From: Rhizoctonia solani
Lineage: Eukaryota > Basidiomycota > Agaricomycetes > Cantharellales > Ceratobasidiaceae
DNA: 64,000 nt
Direction: 5' to 3'
Assembly: GCF_016906535.1 (NCBI RefSeq)
Contig: NC_057376.1
Coordinates: 1,302,001 to 1,366,000, forward strand
Position 1 is the stretch's first letter, and the number at the start of each line of letters is the position of its first letter. Under the pieces are notes generated by a model, which was not told the DNA's origin, did no database searches, and saw only the letters and a list, made by a program, of their open reading frames with translations. The position numbers and the translations under genes are program-made. Positions 46,601-58,889 of this stretch are shown piece by piece.

Positions 46601-48451
46601 TTAAAACAGGAATGGCTGTAGCCATACTTGCCGCCCCTGCATTTATCGAGAGTACCAGAGAGACTTTTATGGAATACAGGGGAGAGTGGGCCCTGATATC
46701 TGTAAGCGAGCTTCATTTTGGATAACTAGACTGTTTGAATTTAACCTACGGCTAGTGCTTTGTCGTTTTGTCGCCCACCGTAGGAGCCGTAAGTAGTATA
46801 TCAAAATCAAGCGGTACGAGGTCCATTAACACTTTTATTGTTTGTAGACCAACTTCCTTAGCTTGCACCGTATCATGGGTACCTTCGTTGGAGCAACTGT
46901 TGCTGTTGTGGTGTTCACTTTATTCAGGCATCAACCAGCCATACTTGTTCTATGTTCGTTCTTGTATTCACTCCCATGCTTCTATTATATTGTTAAGTAA
47001 GTTGCCTCCATCTCCTCATTGATTGAAACTGACTGAAATCAACAGCTATCCTCAATACGCTACAAGTGGCCGATTTGTGCTTCTTACATATAACCTCACA
47101 TGTCTATTTTCGTAGGTTGTCCAAACTATATCCTTTCATACTATACTGAAATTGTTTAGATACAACTCCCGTGACGATGACATTCCTGTTTTGACGGTTG
47201 CCCGGCGTAGAGCTACGGCTGTGACAATTGGCGTTGGTAAATCGGTTGGTTTTCGTGTCTGACGATCTCTGACATCACGAATAGTCTGGGCCTTCTTTGT
47301 GAGCAGATACTGGTGGCCATTTGAGGCTAGGAGGGAACTGGGAAGGGTGTTGAGCGAGTATGATTACCCTTTGGCGCGACTGATATCATTTGAACTAAAC
47401 TTGCGGTGCAGATTCTGTCTTAACATTGGCTGGTTCTACCAGTGTCTCGTGTCCTCTTATTCTGTTCGTCCAGATGTGCTTCGACAGATAGCTTTCGGAA
47501 ATGGAGAGAACCCCATGAAACTTAAGGATGGCCAAGATGATGAAGCTATAAACTATCCTCCCCATCTCAGGCGACCCATTACAGAATTCATGGCAATGCG
47601 AGTACTCTTGTCTGAACGCGTGAAAGCGACACTTACTCAACTACGGCATTAGGGAATTGCATTTGCAGTTGAAGCTTATAGAGTTACAAGGACTTCTCGC
47701 ACAGACACAGAACGAGCCTCGACTCAAGGGACCTTTTCCAGTAGCCTTATATCGGACTATATTAACTAGCTTGCAGTCAATGCTTGATATGCTCCACTCC
47801 CTACGATGTGCGACTACTCAGGAAGATTGGTAAGCTTTACTTTATGCCGATTGCATCTACTCGCAACCTAACGTTATTATTTATAGGTACACAGTAAGTT
47901 ATTTGGCTTTGTTCGAGCATAAAACATGAGATAATCCGGTTTACAGGTGGTTCGACGCCAGTTTATTATTCCGGTGAATAAAGAGCGGCGTGATATGGTA
48001 TACTAGGCATATTGAGCGATAATCAAGAATGATACTGACATATGATTGTGAGGTTGGAAACATCCTACTATACTTTTCGACGCTATCTGGGGCATTCCAG
48101 CTCAAAACGCCACTTCCACCCTACTTGCCCCCTGCTGAGCAAGCGAGGAAGAAACTTGTGGATGCGGTACGACAACTGGAGGTAGTGAAGAATAGAGACA
48201 TCAAGGCCTCGAAACATTTACTCTTCTTTGCCTATGTCATGCTCATGGGTAAGTAGTGATTTAACCCTGTCTTGAGGAATCCAGGGCCAACCATCTATAT
48301 AGGTGGCGTTATCAAGGAGCTTGAATTCCTCGGTAGCACCTTACAAGAAGCGTTCGGTGTTATTGGAGAGTCGTCCAGCCTATTTGAGGCACTATTCTCA
48401 AATTACGATGGAGACTGGGAAGAGGGACGACCGGAAATTGAAGATCGCTAG
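43641..48451 (+). CDS. BRE4-like membrane transporter (ArAE/FUSC N-terminal 6-TM domain plus DUF2421)
   Basis: Long intron-containing gene. A disordered, Ser/Arg-rich N-terminus (MTSRQSPVQSGTNTPRSLG) of about 270 residues precedes KKVLKCSIAYTIGCLFTFVP, GPSPTGHMVATV, KTIGAMIEADMFCLVGAAFA and WLADLLVLAWVGLAMALIAW, the fungal 'putative ER transporter 6TM' half. A second membrane block has IWALGQFFRQPEIKYSIKTG, MAVAILAAPAFIESTRETF and HRIMGTFVGATVAVVVF. The C-terminal DUF2421-like part includes NEPRLKGPFPVALYRTILTS, GNILLYFSTLSGAFQLKTPL and KELEFLGSTLQEAFGVIGES, stop TAG 48449-48451. Family members are plasma-membrane or ER-located and linked to efflux or drug response; the substrate is unknown. 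A 43-nt intron near 47600-47650 is needed to keep the frame. Confidence 0.82.
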
Positions 48452-48761
48452 ACTACAATTACATGTCTACTTACATATTTCGGGCATCAAGAAGTAGTGT
48501 GCTCATTTTTCACATACTTATAATGTTTCTCTGAGCTCCGCAATTGTGACTATATATTCTTCCGATGTCTCAGCGCTAATTCACGGAGTGAGGGAATTTG
48601 CAATTCAAATTTGGGTGTTATGCGTCGATTACCTTACCCCACCTTCGTGTGCCTGCTACAACACTCAACTACTCACCCACTTGGTTTTGCTCGTGGCTGA
48701 ATTGAACCTCCTATCTCTCACTTAGATAAATCCACAATTTGCCGAGAATCCATACATCACA
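48452..48761. other. Intergenic between BRE4-like and DIM1
   Basis: 310 bp, same-strand genes; terminator of one and promoter of the next by position. No motif identified. Confidence 0.35.
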
Positions 48762-50036
<1,275 letters not shown>

Positions 50037-50632
50037 CGCCTGTTCCATAGTGCGTGGATACTCTGATATCGCCGGTTTTACGAAATGTTACCCGCTTATG
50101 TCAAACTAAACTTAGTGCATCTCGTATCTAACTTATTGGTCACAACGGAATCGCATGTATTTGTGTCTCATAGCCGTATGCAGACTATGCTTCTTCAAGT
50201 TGTCAGGAATCCACGTTTAGTCATTTGACGATTGGTAGCTCGTCATGAGGATCTAAAAATACGCATCACTTAGAAGACTGACGTTTCGTGCTCTTGCGAG
50301 ATGATAGGTGTAGTTCTTGAATCGGAAACCTCGGATCCGCTTTCTCAGTCTGGACTGATGAGCCGTAAGGAGTCACATATTTACGGTATGTACCTGAGCT
50401 CGAGGCACGGTTAGACCATCTCGTCACCCATGGTATGCCGTGCCGAGAACCAGGCGTGTGTGAACTATCACGCTGATATCTAAAAATAACCTATGATCAC
50501 CAGCCTTTTTCAACTAGGGACACAACCAGGAGCCCCGGCGCCACAATCGGTATAATAGCCCATCATCTGCTTCTCTGGTCGAGTCTCCGACCCTTTTACA
50601 CCCATCTCTGCTCCCCCAAGTTTATTATCGCA
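50037..50632. other. Intergenic, no gene seen
   Basis: 596 bp. Several short dyads, for example around 50404-50450 (GAGGCACGGTTAG..CCGTGCC), but no tRNA, snoRNA or ORF I can support. Confidence 0.35.
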
Positions 50633-51053
50633 ATGAGCAGCAACTACGATACCATCACCAAGACGCTTAGCTCCGTACGTCAGGCTTGCTCGATCATGCC
50701 GGCATGAGCACTGATTTTTCCCAAGCCTCCTCCACCGACGTTGGAAGAGATTTTAGGCACATTCAGCTCCCAAGAAGGCGGAGACAAAGAGCTGTTGGAA
50801 GCCATCGTCCGTGCAAAAGAGGCCGAAGAACTGGTGAGTGGGACACAACGTTACATTTTTATCATACTCATCGCCTCTACTGGACCAGCGGGTTGCCGCT
50901 GTGGCAAGCTTACAAGAAACCATCATGCAACTACAGCATGCACTTGCGCAAGCATCGGGTCTAATCCCTCCCCCCCGTACCCCACCACGCCGTAACCAGT
51001 CAACAAAGACTGCGCGGCGTAGGGCTGCGCCAAATCGATCGACATCCAGGTGA
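50633..51053 (+). CDS. Small coiled-coil protein, three exons, unknown function
   Basis: ATG 50633: MSSNYDTITKTLSS, GTACGT intron, PPPPTLEEILGTFSSQEGGD, KELLEAIVRAKEAEEL, GTGAGT intron, RVAAVASLQETIMQLQHALA, then a basic Pro/Arg tail ending in PNRSTSR, stop at 51051-51053. About 100 residues. The two helical pieces form a heptad-like amphipathic segment; the tail could bind nucleic acid or be a targeting signal. All splice sites are canonical and in frame, which is the main reason to accept it. No family recognised. Confidence 0.6.
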
Positions 51054-51690
51054 CTGTTGATATCGCCCTGCCCTACCCTAAAGAATTTCGTCCGGGAATG
51101 TTGCTTTGGTATATGTCGTATTTTTATATGCGAAGCCCTGTATGTTGATAGCTTTCTCTTGTGTTTATTTCTAGTTCGTCTGCATTGTACTATAATTAGC
51201 ATTGATTTGTTTTACATGATGATGCTATCTCCGACACGAGAAGAAAACAGTACATCCAATTAACTGGGGCGCATACACGGTAAAAGCGCCACACGGTGGC
51301 CACACATGCGCTCTATTCATGTGTTGACAGCACCTTAAGTGGTAATTGAATTAGTATGCCTGTATTAGGGAGCACCATAATGAAATTTGGTGCCCCCTTT
51401 CACCCAGTCCGAGATCACTTCGAAATTAGGCGTGCATCACATCCAGGCTATAAAATCTATATGGTGCTCAATTGTGTTCGCTTTCAATACCCGAGCCAAT
51501 TGTGGATTCGGCACCTGCTGGAGCTACATAGCTTCTTTGTTTATGTTTATGTGGTTGAATTTTGTGCAATCACAAACCATGCTTGTTGTCCGCTGTGAGA
51601 AGGGTATCGACACAATTTATCTTAGTAATACACTACAGGCCTATACTAATGCACTGTGCTAATAGATACATGCATACATTCAATAAAACA
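51054..51690. other. Convergent 3' region
   Basis: Gap of 637 bp between the small coiled-coil gene and the WOPR gene stop. AT-rich with chance open frames; nothing supported. Confidence 0.35.
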
Positions 51691-52977
51691 CTACTTCATA
51701 AATCGCGTTTGCAATGCACTCAATGCCTTGTCGTCCGCAGAAATACGAGGAATTCCAGTAACACGGGAAACGACCGGAAGTGGAAGGATTATACGAGGAT
51801 CTGGAATTCCCCCGGAGGGTGGATAAGATGATGAGATGCGTGGAAGTATCGACCGGGCATTCTCACGATTGCCGGTGTCGAGCGGAGAGCTACCGCCGGT
51901 TTGCTTCGCATCTTCTGGAGGAACTGTGGTTTGAATATTCTCACCGGGGGATGTCACTGCTCTACGTAGAGGAGCGGGACGGCCTACGGGTTCCGGCGTA
52001 AGGGGATGGCTTCCACGATATCCGTGCAGATCGTTTGCTTGAGAGAACCCTAAATCCCGGGAAGATGAGCTCGCATGGGAGTAGGGGGATCTAGGACTAC
52101 TATGCGGCCTTGAGATTCCGCTATTACCGGAATGGGGTGAAGTGGGCAGTGGGGATATTCGGTAGTGTACATGGGCAAACTGAGTCGGGCTAGTTGGCTC
52201 GGTATTCCGGCCTTGGCCACGCCTCGCACGAGCGGGTTGAAACATATCTTCGGGCACTCGAAGCTTTGCGAGTTCGGGTATATCCTCTACTTTGAGGAGA
52301 CTATCCACTGTGGATTGATTGTAGTAAGCCACTTGTACAACTCAGTTAGCGTAAGGAAGCCATCGCTGGGTAGAGATATACCTTACCCATATGCCATTTG
52401 CGAATACGGTTGACGGGATCAACTGGATTATGGAAGTGTACACTGAAAGTCTGCTTGATCAATCGGCCATCTTGAACAGCTTGAGGCTCTTGAGGGTCAA
52501 AGTCCCGTTCGTGATAGAACAAAAAGTCCTGTTAATGTGCAGGTGTGAGCAAGAGACTTGTAGCAAACGATTGGCAGAGACTAAACGGATCTTACATTTC
52601 TAACGCGACTGGTCCCCCATTTTATGCCATCGGTCCAACGCTCCATGCTACCGCCAACGTTCGAAGAGAGATCGCGCTCCTCCCATACGTAGACATCACC
52701 GGCGGCAAGGCTCTCCCTCCCGTCGAGATTGAGTCGTTGCTAAAGTGAACAAAGAATCAGGGTTACCCCAGTCAGCTTCCTCGAACATCGGCTCTTCGAG
52801 CATATGCTACTTACTTCGACCTTTGGCAGTAGATTTAAAGAAACTGCATAAAATATTACAAGTGCGCTGTGCACAGAACTGCAGTGCAACACGAAAGATT
52901 GAATGATGATAGTTGAAAACTGAAATTAAAGTGTGCGCTTACCTGACAGTAACACCTTTCAATGTCGGTACTGACAT
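51691..52977 (-). CDS. Gti1/Pac2 (WOPR domain) transcriptional regulator
   Basis: WOPR proteins (Wor1, Ryp1, Sge1, Pac2) bind DNA and control morphology and development in fungi. Exon 1: MSVPTLKGVTV. Exon 2: SALVIFYAVSLNLLPKVE. Exon 3: QRLNLDGRESLAAGDVYVWEER, DLSSNVGGSMERWTDGIKWG. Exon 4: QDFLFYHERDFDPQEPQA, LIKQTFSVHFHNPVNRIRKW. Last exon: HMAYYNQSTVDSLLKVEDIP followed by a disordered Ser/Pro-rich tail ending RFMK. The blocks G-D-V-Y-V-W-E-E, G-S-M-E-R-W-T-D-G-x-x-W, DFLFYHE and I-R-K-W-H-x-x-A-Y-Y are diagnostic of the WOPR fold. N-terminal WOPR half is compact but complete. Confidence 0.88.
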
Positions 52978-53635
52978 CTTGAATTGATAGAAGAGGATAG
53001 GAGAGTAAAAGCGAAAGCGAAAGCGAAGAGAAAATGTGGAAACTCGGTGCTTTTTGAGCAAATTGGCAAGGCCGTCGTACTGTCTTCACACTATATCAGC
53101 TACTTGGACCCGCGGGGCCCAGGCGGGGTGTCGACTATAAGCCTCCATCCAAAGCTAGCCTAGCTACCTGAATATTTTCAACACTTTCAAAACGAGCATG
53201 GTCCTGAGGCTGTGTGCTACGAAGGAGACAAACAAGGTAGACTTAACGGCGAGATACGATAGACCTTCCTAGTTTGTGATCTCAAGAACGATACGCAATG
53301 CCTGCAGGTCACCTGCAGGAATGACTACTATAGATGATTGCCACCCGGATTTAACAAACTCTTCCGAAGGGGACGAAAACACACAATAGGAAGCGCAAGA
53401 TTTGCGTACGTTTTTAACAACGTTGCGCATGGTTATGCATTGTGTATGCGTGCGCTCCAAAACGGAGATCGCCTTAGCCCGAACTCAAGATTACGGACAA
53501 TCAATATAATAAAATTTGCCTCTTGAAACTTGTCGTCCTACTTCCCCTCGAGTGTCGATCACGTCTATGTACATTTATACGAATAGATTTACACACTTCC
53601 GATCTTCTGATGTCAGATGTCACAATGCCGAGAGT
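52978..53635. other. Promoter side of WOPR gene up to the TIR element
   Basis: 658 bp upstream of the WOPR start with a GAAAGCGAAAGCGAAAGCGAAG run at 53007-53031 and no convincing ORF. The left DNA element starts directly after it, so the insertion lies within the likely regulatory region. Confidence 0.4.
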
Positions 53636-54588
53636 GGGTGACTACCCGTAAGCGTGAGAGCGATTTAGAAGTTCTAGATCGCTCGATCATCGGTCCGTCG
53701 GATACGGACCGATTCCGTGCCGACGGGCAAGCGGACCCCAGGCGCAGACCTCCCCCGTAAAGCCGAAAGGCACGCATCCACGCAACCGATTCTAGAATTT
53801 AAAACACACTACCGCAATCAACTTAGTCAATTTGTAATATAGCTGAACATAATTGACCATGCATATAGTCGTCGAGATCAATATACAGTTGGGTTTTAGT
53901 ACTTATAAACCGTGCGGGGAGCTCAGATACCACCCCTGAAAGCTATGAACATCATTGAGGATCATCCCAACCTTGTGTATTCCATTATACTAGATGACGA
54001 AGACACTCAACCGGCTTGTCTCAGAAAAGCCATACGCGTCAGCGCGGCCTTAGCAGCTCTATACTACCTTGGTACCACAATTCGTAATAGGATCAGAAAG
54101 CCTAGCCGTTGTTATCTTACACGCCCAAACCTGCAACCAGAGCCTCGTCTGGCGCGGTGATTGCACGGGACTATTGGTGGAAGGGATCAGGCGACTTATA
54201 TTTACTTTGTTCCAGCTCGATCAGGCACGCTTTGGCGTCGGCGGCCTTTGGAAGAGGTCCAGCAAGCTCCGGGCAGCCCCCCAGAGCATGTATGCGCGCA
54301 TTGAGTCTCATTTATCACACTCACACATTTGCACGTAGGTATAAGATGTGGACCCTGAGCCATTTAGAACGCATTATGAAGTCTAGAAAGGGGGGTACCC
54401 CCCCTCTCTAGATTTCAATGACAATCCTCATGATTTAGAATTTAGACTTGCAGGCCAAAGTCACTTCCGGCGGATGCAACGTAATTGGATTTGTTACCAG
54501 GGTCTCTATTTACATCCGAAGAATCTAGACCGCTCTGACTTCTAAATTTCGTTCTAGATTGCCGATTTTGCCTTACGGGTAGTCACCC
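53636..54588 (+). mobile_element. Non-autonomous TIR DNA element, copy A (953 bp)
   Basis: Starts GGGTGACTACCCGTAAG and ends CTTACGGGTAGTCACCC, perfect 16-bp or longer terminal inverted repeats, flanked by AGT on both sides (3-bp duplication). TCTAGA-containing motifs recur near both ends. A hairpin ATCGGTCCGT-CGGAT-ACGGACCGAT lies at about 53694-53718, and GGGGGGTACCCCCC at about 54390-54404. The only sizeable open frame begins at ATG 53945 (MNIIEDHPNLVYSIILDDED) and has no transposase features; it may be captured host sequence. It has the look of a MITE-like element mobilised in trans. Confidence 0.8.
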
Positions 54589-54842
54589 AGTATCTAGGAG
54601 CAGATGTATTGCCACCTGCCTGGTTTGCTCCGTGGATTTCTCCACAAATATCCCACCGACACGGGCCATAAACCTCATAAATTTTATTTTTTGAATAGTC
54701 AGGAAACTTCGTTTGGCATCCACCCCATCATTTATAATATCGGCGGTGATATATAATTCCCTGGCCTTTAGTGCGAGTGTTTGCCTCGAGCTCACGCGGG
54801 TTGGACGGCAAATTTTCAGCGCATAAACACGATAGGATCATT
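54589..54842. other. 254-bp spacer between the two TIR elements
   Basis: Unique sequence without TIRs. Contains a minus-strand open frame of 70 codons running from 54795 to 54583 (start MSSRQTLALKAREL), which may be chance or the tail of the pre-insertion locus. Confidence 0.5.
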
Positions 54843-55795
54843 GGGTGACTACCCGTAAGGCAAAATCGGCAATCTAGAACGAAATTTAGAAGTCAGAGCG
54901 GTCTAGATTCTTCGGATGTAAATAGAGACCCTGGTAACAAATCCAATTACGTTGCATCCGCCGGAAGTGACTTTGGCCTGCAAGTCTAAATTCTAAATCA
55001 TGAGGATTGTCATTGAAATCTAGAGAGGGGGGGTACCCCCCTTTCTAGACTTCATAATGCGTTCTAAATGGCTCAGGGTCCACATCTTATACCTACGTGC
55101 AAATGTGTGAGTGTGATAAATGAGACTCAATGCGCGCATACATGCTCTGGGGGGCTGCCCGGAGCTTGCTGGACCTCTTCCAAAGGCCGCCGACGCCAAA
55201 GCGTGCCTGATCGAGCTGGAACAAAGTAAATATAAGTCGCCTGATCCCTTCCACCAATAGTCCCGTGCAATCACCGCGCCAGACGAGGCTCTGGTTGCAG
55301 GTTTGGGCGTGTAAGATAACAACGGCTAGGCTTTCTGATCCTATTACGAATTGTGGTACCAAGGTAGTATAGAGCTGCTAAGGCCGCGCTGACGCGTATG
55401 GCTTTTCTGAGACAAGCCGGTTGAGTGTCTTCGTCATCTAGTATAATGGAATACACGAGGTTGGGATGATCCTCAATGATGTTCATAGCTTTCAGGGGTG
55501 GTATCTGAGCTCCCCGCACGGTTTATAAGTACTAAAACCCAACTGTATATTGATCTCGACGACTATATGCATGGTCAATTATGTTCAGCTATATTACAAA
55601 TTGACTAAGTTGATTGCGGTAGTGTGTTTTAAATTCTAGAATCGGTTGCGTGGATGCGTGCCTTTCGGCTTTACGGGGGAGGTCTGCGCCTGGGGTCCGC
55701 TTGCCCGTCGGCACGGAATCGGTCCGTATCCGACGGACCGATGATCGAGCGATCTAGAACTTCTAAATCGCTCTCACGCTTACGGGTAGTCACCC
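54843..55795 (-). mobile_element. Non-autonomous TIR DNA element, copy B (953 bp, inverted)
   Basis: Reverse complement of copy A over the whole length; same size, same ORFs mirrored (ATG-start frame on the minus strand), and the blocks I compared by eye (around the GGGTACC hairpin and both termini) are identical. Flanked by ATT on both sides, a different 3-bp duplication from copy A. Confidence 0.8.
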
Positions 55796-55974
55796 ATTGA
55801 TTAACGGCGTTCGGGAAATTCTCTTTAGATTTCGCACTCGGCAAAAAGGCTCGTGTGTGTGTGCATGGATTGTACCTTGAGCGTACAGATTCACCGCCCG
55901 AGTGCTAGCACTCAAGCTGGACACCACGCTCGTTCATCGTACCTGACCGAGACATTATTGTACCCTTTTTTGAT

Positions 55975-57794
55975 CTACATATCAGCGCGGATACCCGACC
56001 AAAGCGACCCGACATCCCGTTCCCATCCGCCCAACCATATCTCTACGGCTGGTTCTCGCACGCCCTTGACTGTATCGACTTGGACGAAACTAATCCCGCG
56101 AGCGAGCGCGTCTGTCCAGAGAGTGCGTTCGGCAGGGTCTCGACACTTGTACGCAAGCAACACAATCGGTGATGAGCCCGAATCGCTTGGGCCTTGCAAA
56201 AGGCCAACGAGTGTGTCGAGCAAGGCCCCAAACGATGCAGTGTTGTAAGTTACGTCGGCCATTCTACCGTCAAAGGTGTGTGAAGCTTGGCTAACAATAG
56301 GCGACTCACTCGTACTTACATGATCACATCAAACGGACATTGTGATCCCGACATGCGATCTGTGTCCCAAACATGGCCGGGAATCGGATTGTCCCAGTCA
56401 AGTTCTGTCGCGTGTAGCTCGATCTTACACGTGCGGCGAGATTCCTCGGATCCTTCGACGGTATTGATTCTGTCGTCAAATAGGTGCGAGTTGGCTAATC
56501 GGTTATGATCGATGAGTTCAATAGCAGAGACTAACATGCGCAAGAACAATGAGTGGTGTGTTTGGTACCGAGGTAGCCAACTCCGACAAAAAAAACACAC
56601 TCACACAGGTCAGTTGCTAAAATCTTAGCACACACAAAGGGTCCAGCCCGTTCCTCTTGCTCCTGGTCAACGTTGCGCACGTTCCGACTGTATCCCGCGA
56701 GAAGTGCGCCCAGAACCAGCGAAACGAGTCCTGTCCCTGCTCCTTTTTGGCGAAAAGGAAATAAATAAGTAAATGACGACCATGGGGTTTTATGTCACTT
56801 TTATGCTACGAAACTTGCGGCCCCGCTCACCTAGCTCTATTACTTGCAATATCCGATCTTGGTTCGCTGGCTGTAGCCTTGTTCGGAAGGCCTCAATCAG
56901 CTCGTGGCGTTTGTCTGGGCTCTCGGGTTGCGCAAGGAGTTTGGCAAGCCACCAAGAGGCACCTACGCCCGAGTCCCTGTGGATGATCATCGGCCTCGAC
57001 AAACTGCAGTCTATTCTCCATACACGCGCGACTCTTACCATATTTTCTAATTCGGAGCGTGCCCCACTGTTAGTGAACCCAAAGCGGGGCATGCAGGTGT
57101 ACAAGCCCCTCTAAAATAAAAACCCACCTTGTCCAAATCAAACGATGTTTGCTCCGTTATGCGCAGTGTACCCCAATTCGAGGGTAGAGAATATAAGCGC
57201 TCAATCTTTTCTTGCTTTGCAACGCTGTGCTCGGCAGGTTTAGATTTAACTTTAGACTGCTTGCTCGGTGTCGATCGGGTTGCCCGTGTCTCCCTGTTTT
57301 CGCCCACGAGCACGCTGATAGGCAAAGAAGTCACGGCAAGGGGCAGCCGTCCAAACTCGGGTTGCGTAAAGTCGAGGACTAGAGAATAATAGTGATCACG
57401 AGTCGAAGTTTCTCTACTAGATCTAGAGCCGGGGTTTGAATCGACGGCCAGGCAGAGTCTCCAGGTGTCGCCCGGTCGAGCTTCGGTGGGGAGTGCGACG
57501 CTCAAAGGTTTGTACGATGCGCTGCCCGGTTTCCATGTTGTTAGTTTGGTGAACCCGCCGCGGTGGAGTGCGCCCGAGTCGAATTGCCAAGTAAAGTATA
57601 TATCATGTTCCGTTTCGCATATTCTGCCCAACGGAAAGTTAGAGCCTTGTGAGTGGGGGTATATAATGAGAACCAAGAGAGAGCATAATGTACTCTGTGC
57701 GCAAGTCGTTTGCGATCTGGGGGACAAACGTCACCGGCTGACCAAGTGGACAAGCTTCGGGAGGTGGTCGAAGGAACGAAAGGTACTCGAACAT
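55975..57794 (-). CDS. Family-16 (seven-beta-strand) methyltransferase, probable protein-lysine methyltransferase
   Basis: ATG 57794 gives MFEYLSFLRPPPEACPLGQP, VTFVPQIANDLRTE. An intron with acceptor GGGCAG keeps frame into ICETEHDIYFTWQ, then GGFTKLTTWKPG and TEARPGDTWRLCLAVD. Later exons give RILQVIELG, AGTGLVSLVLGALLAG (SAM motif I), IELIDHNRLANSHL, HATELDWDNPIPGHVWDT, FDVIM, ADVTYNTASFGALLDTLVGL (motif with D-V-T-Y-N) and VLLAYKCRDPAERTLWTDAL. The C-terminus ends GIRADM, stop at 55977-55975. FAM86/EEF2KMT- and METTL21-like enzymes are the nearest families I can name. The N-terminal domain reading PVTFxPQxANDLRTE is a fungal type. Confidence 0.75.
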
Positions 57795-58889
57795 GGTTTT
57801 TGGGTAGAATCGAGAAATAGTATAATGATTAAGTGTGATTAATTCCTGATGGGGTCCAGTTGATCTCGTTTGATTTGCCGGATCAATTTTTTTGGGGAAG
57901 GGGGGGGGGTCGAAATTTGTCGGGTTTGCCAGTCACCTGATATGTCCGGCAGAGATCCTTTTGGGCCTGAACTGCTCCTGTGCTTGCGTGAAGACCAGGG
58001 CGATCAGAGATGGATCCGGATTTTTTGCTAAATAGTCCGAACCGGGGCGGCGTGCAAGTATTCCAGAACCGAAGCTTAAGCTCAGTGTTCATAGGTGGGT
58101 ACAAGCCTTCTCCAAGATTCGAGACCCAACCGTCGGATAGTTTGCATCCCCCCCCCCATCGATCTGAATCATGGCCGGGTTACGGACTGGCATTCTCGAC
58201 TTGGTGAGTAGTAGTGCTAATAATATATCAATACCGGTCTCGACCTCGAGTCCTTGATCTTTATTTTTTATCCAACAAATACAAATTGTGCAAGGAACCA
58301 AAACCTGTGAGAGGAACTTGATCAAATCAAAATCAGCCAATTAAACTCTTCGATGCCCGGACTCGATTGGCCGGGAGTGGGAGGGGTGAAATCGGTCGAT
58401 CGTATGCGCATGTACCGGCGCTGAATCGTTCCGCGTGCCTGGGAAAACTTCCTATAGTCGGAATGAGCAGAGGGGGTGGATTGTGAGCACAGTTTTAGGG
58501 TATATGCGCGCATCCAGGACCTAAGTATATAAATATATAGGTACCTTGCAGCTCCAGGGTTAGGCATCAGAGCGCGCCGGTCCCACCTAGCTCTAGGCCC
58601 GCTATTTGCATTGGGTCAAGGCGCCTTTGGTGCGTGTAAGTTGGGGAACAGAAATGGAGACAGGAAACAGAGCTACTTGCTACGTCATATGTATAGAGTT
58701 TTGTCTCGAATTTGACACATGAGTGACGCATTGAGGAGATGGGCGCGACCAAGAGGAGACAGAGTGCGCAAAGGAAGATCCGTATGGATTCCGAAATGTA
58801 CCTTTTGAGGACAAATGAGAGGATAACCTAATCATGAGCCGAGAGTGTATTGAACCTTTTTTGCAAGGATGTGGCCCTGAAGGTGGTGG
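57795..58889. other. 1.1-kb gap with homopolymer tracts
   Basis: No supported gene. Contains a G9-type tract near 57900-57910 and a C8-9 tract near 58148-58157. Minus-strand open frames here are short and mostly chance. The 5' exon of the next plus-strand gene must lie near its right end. Confidence 0.35.

Noticed and set aside
50340..50400. CTGATGAG resembling a hammerhead ribozyme core
   Set aside because: The matching GAAA core and three stems are not present at the expected spacing.
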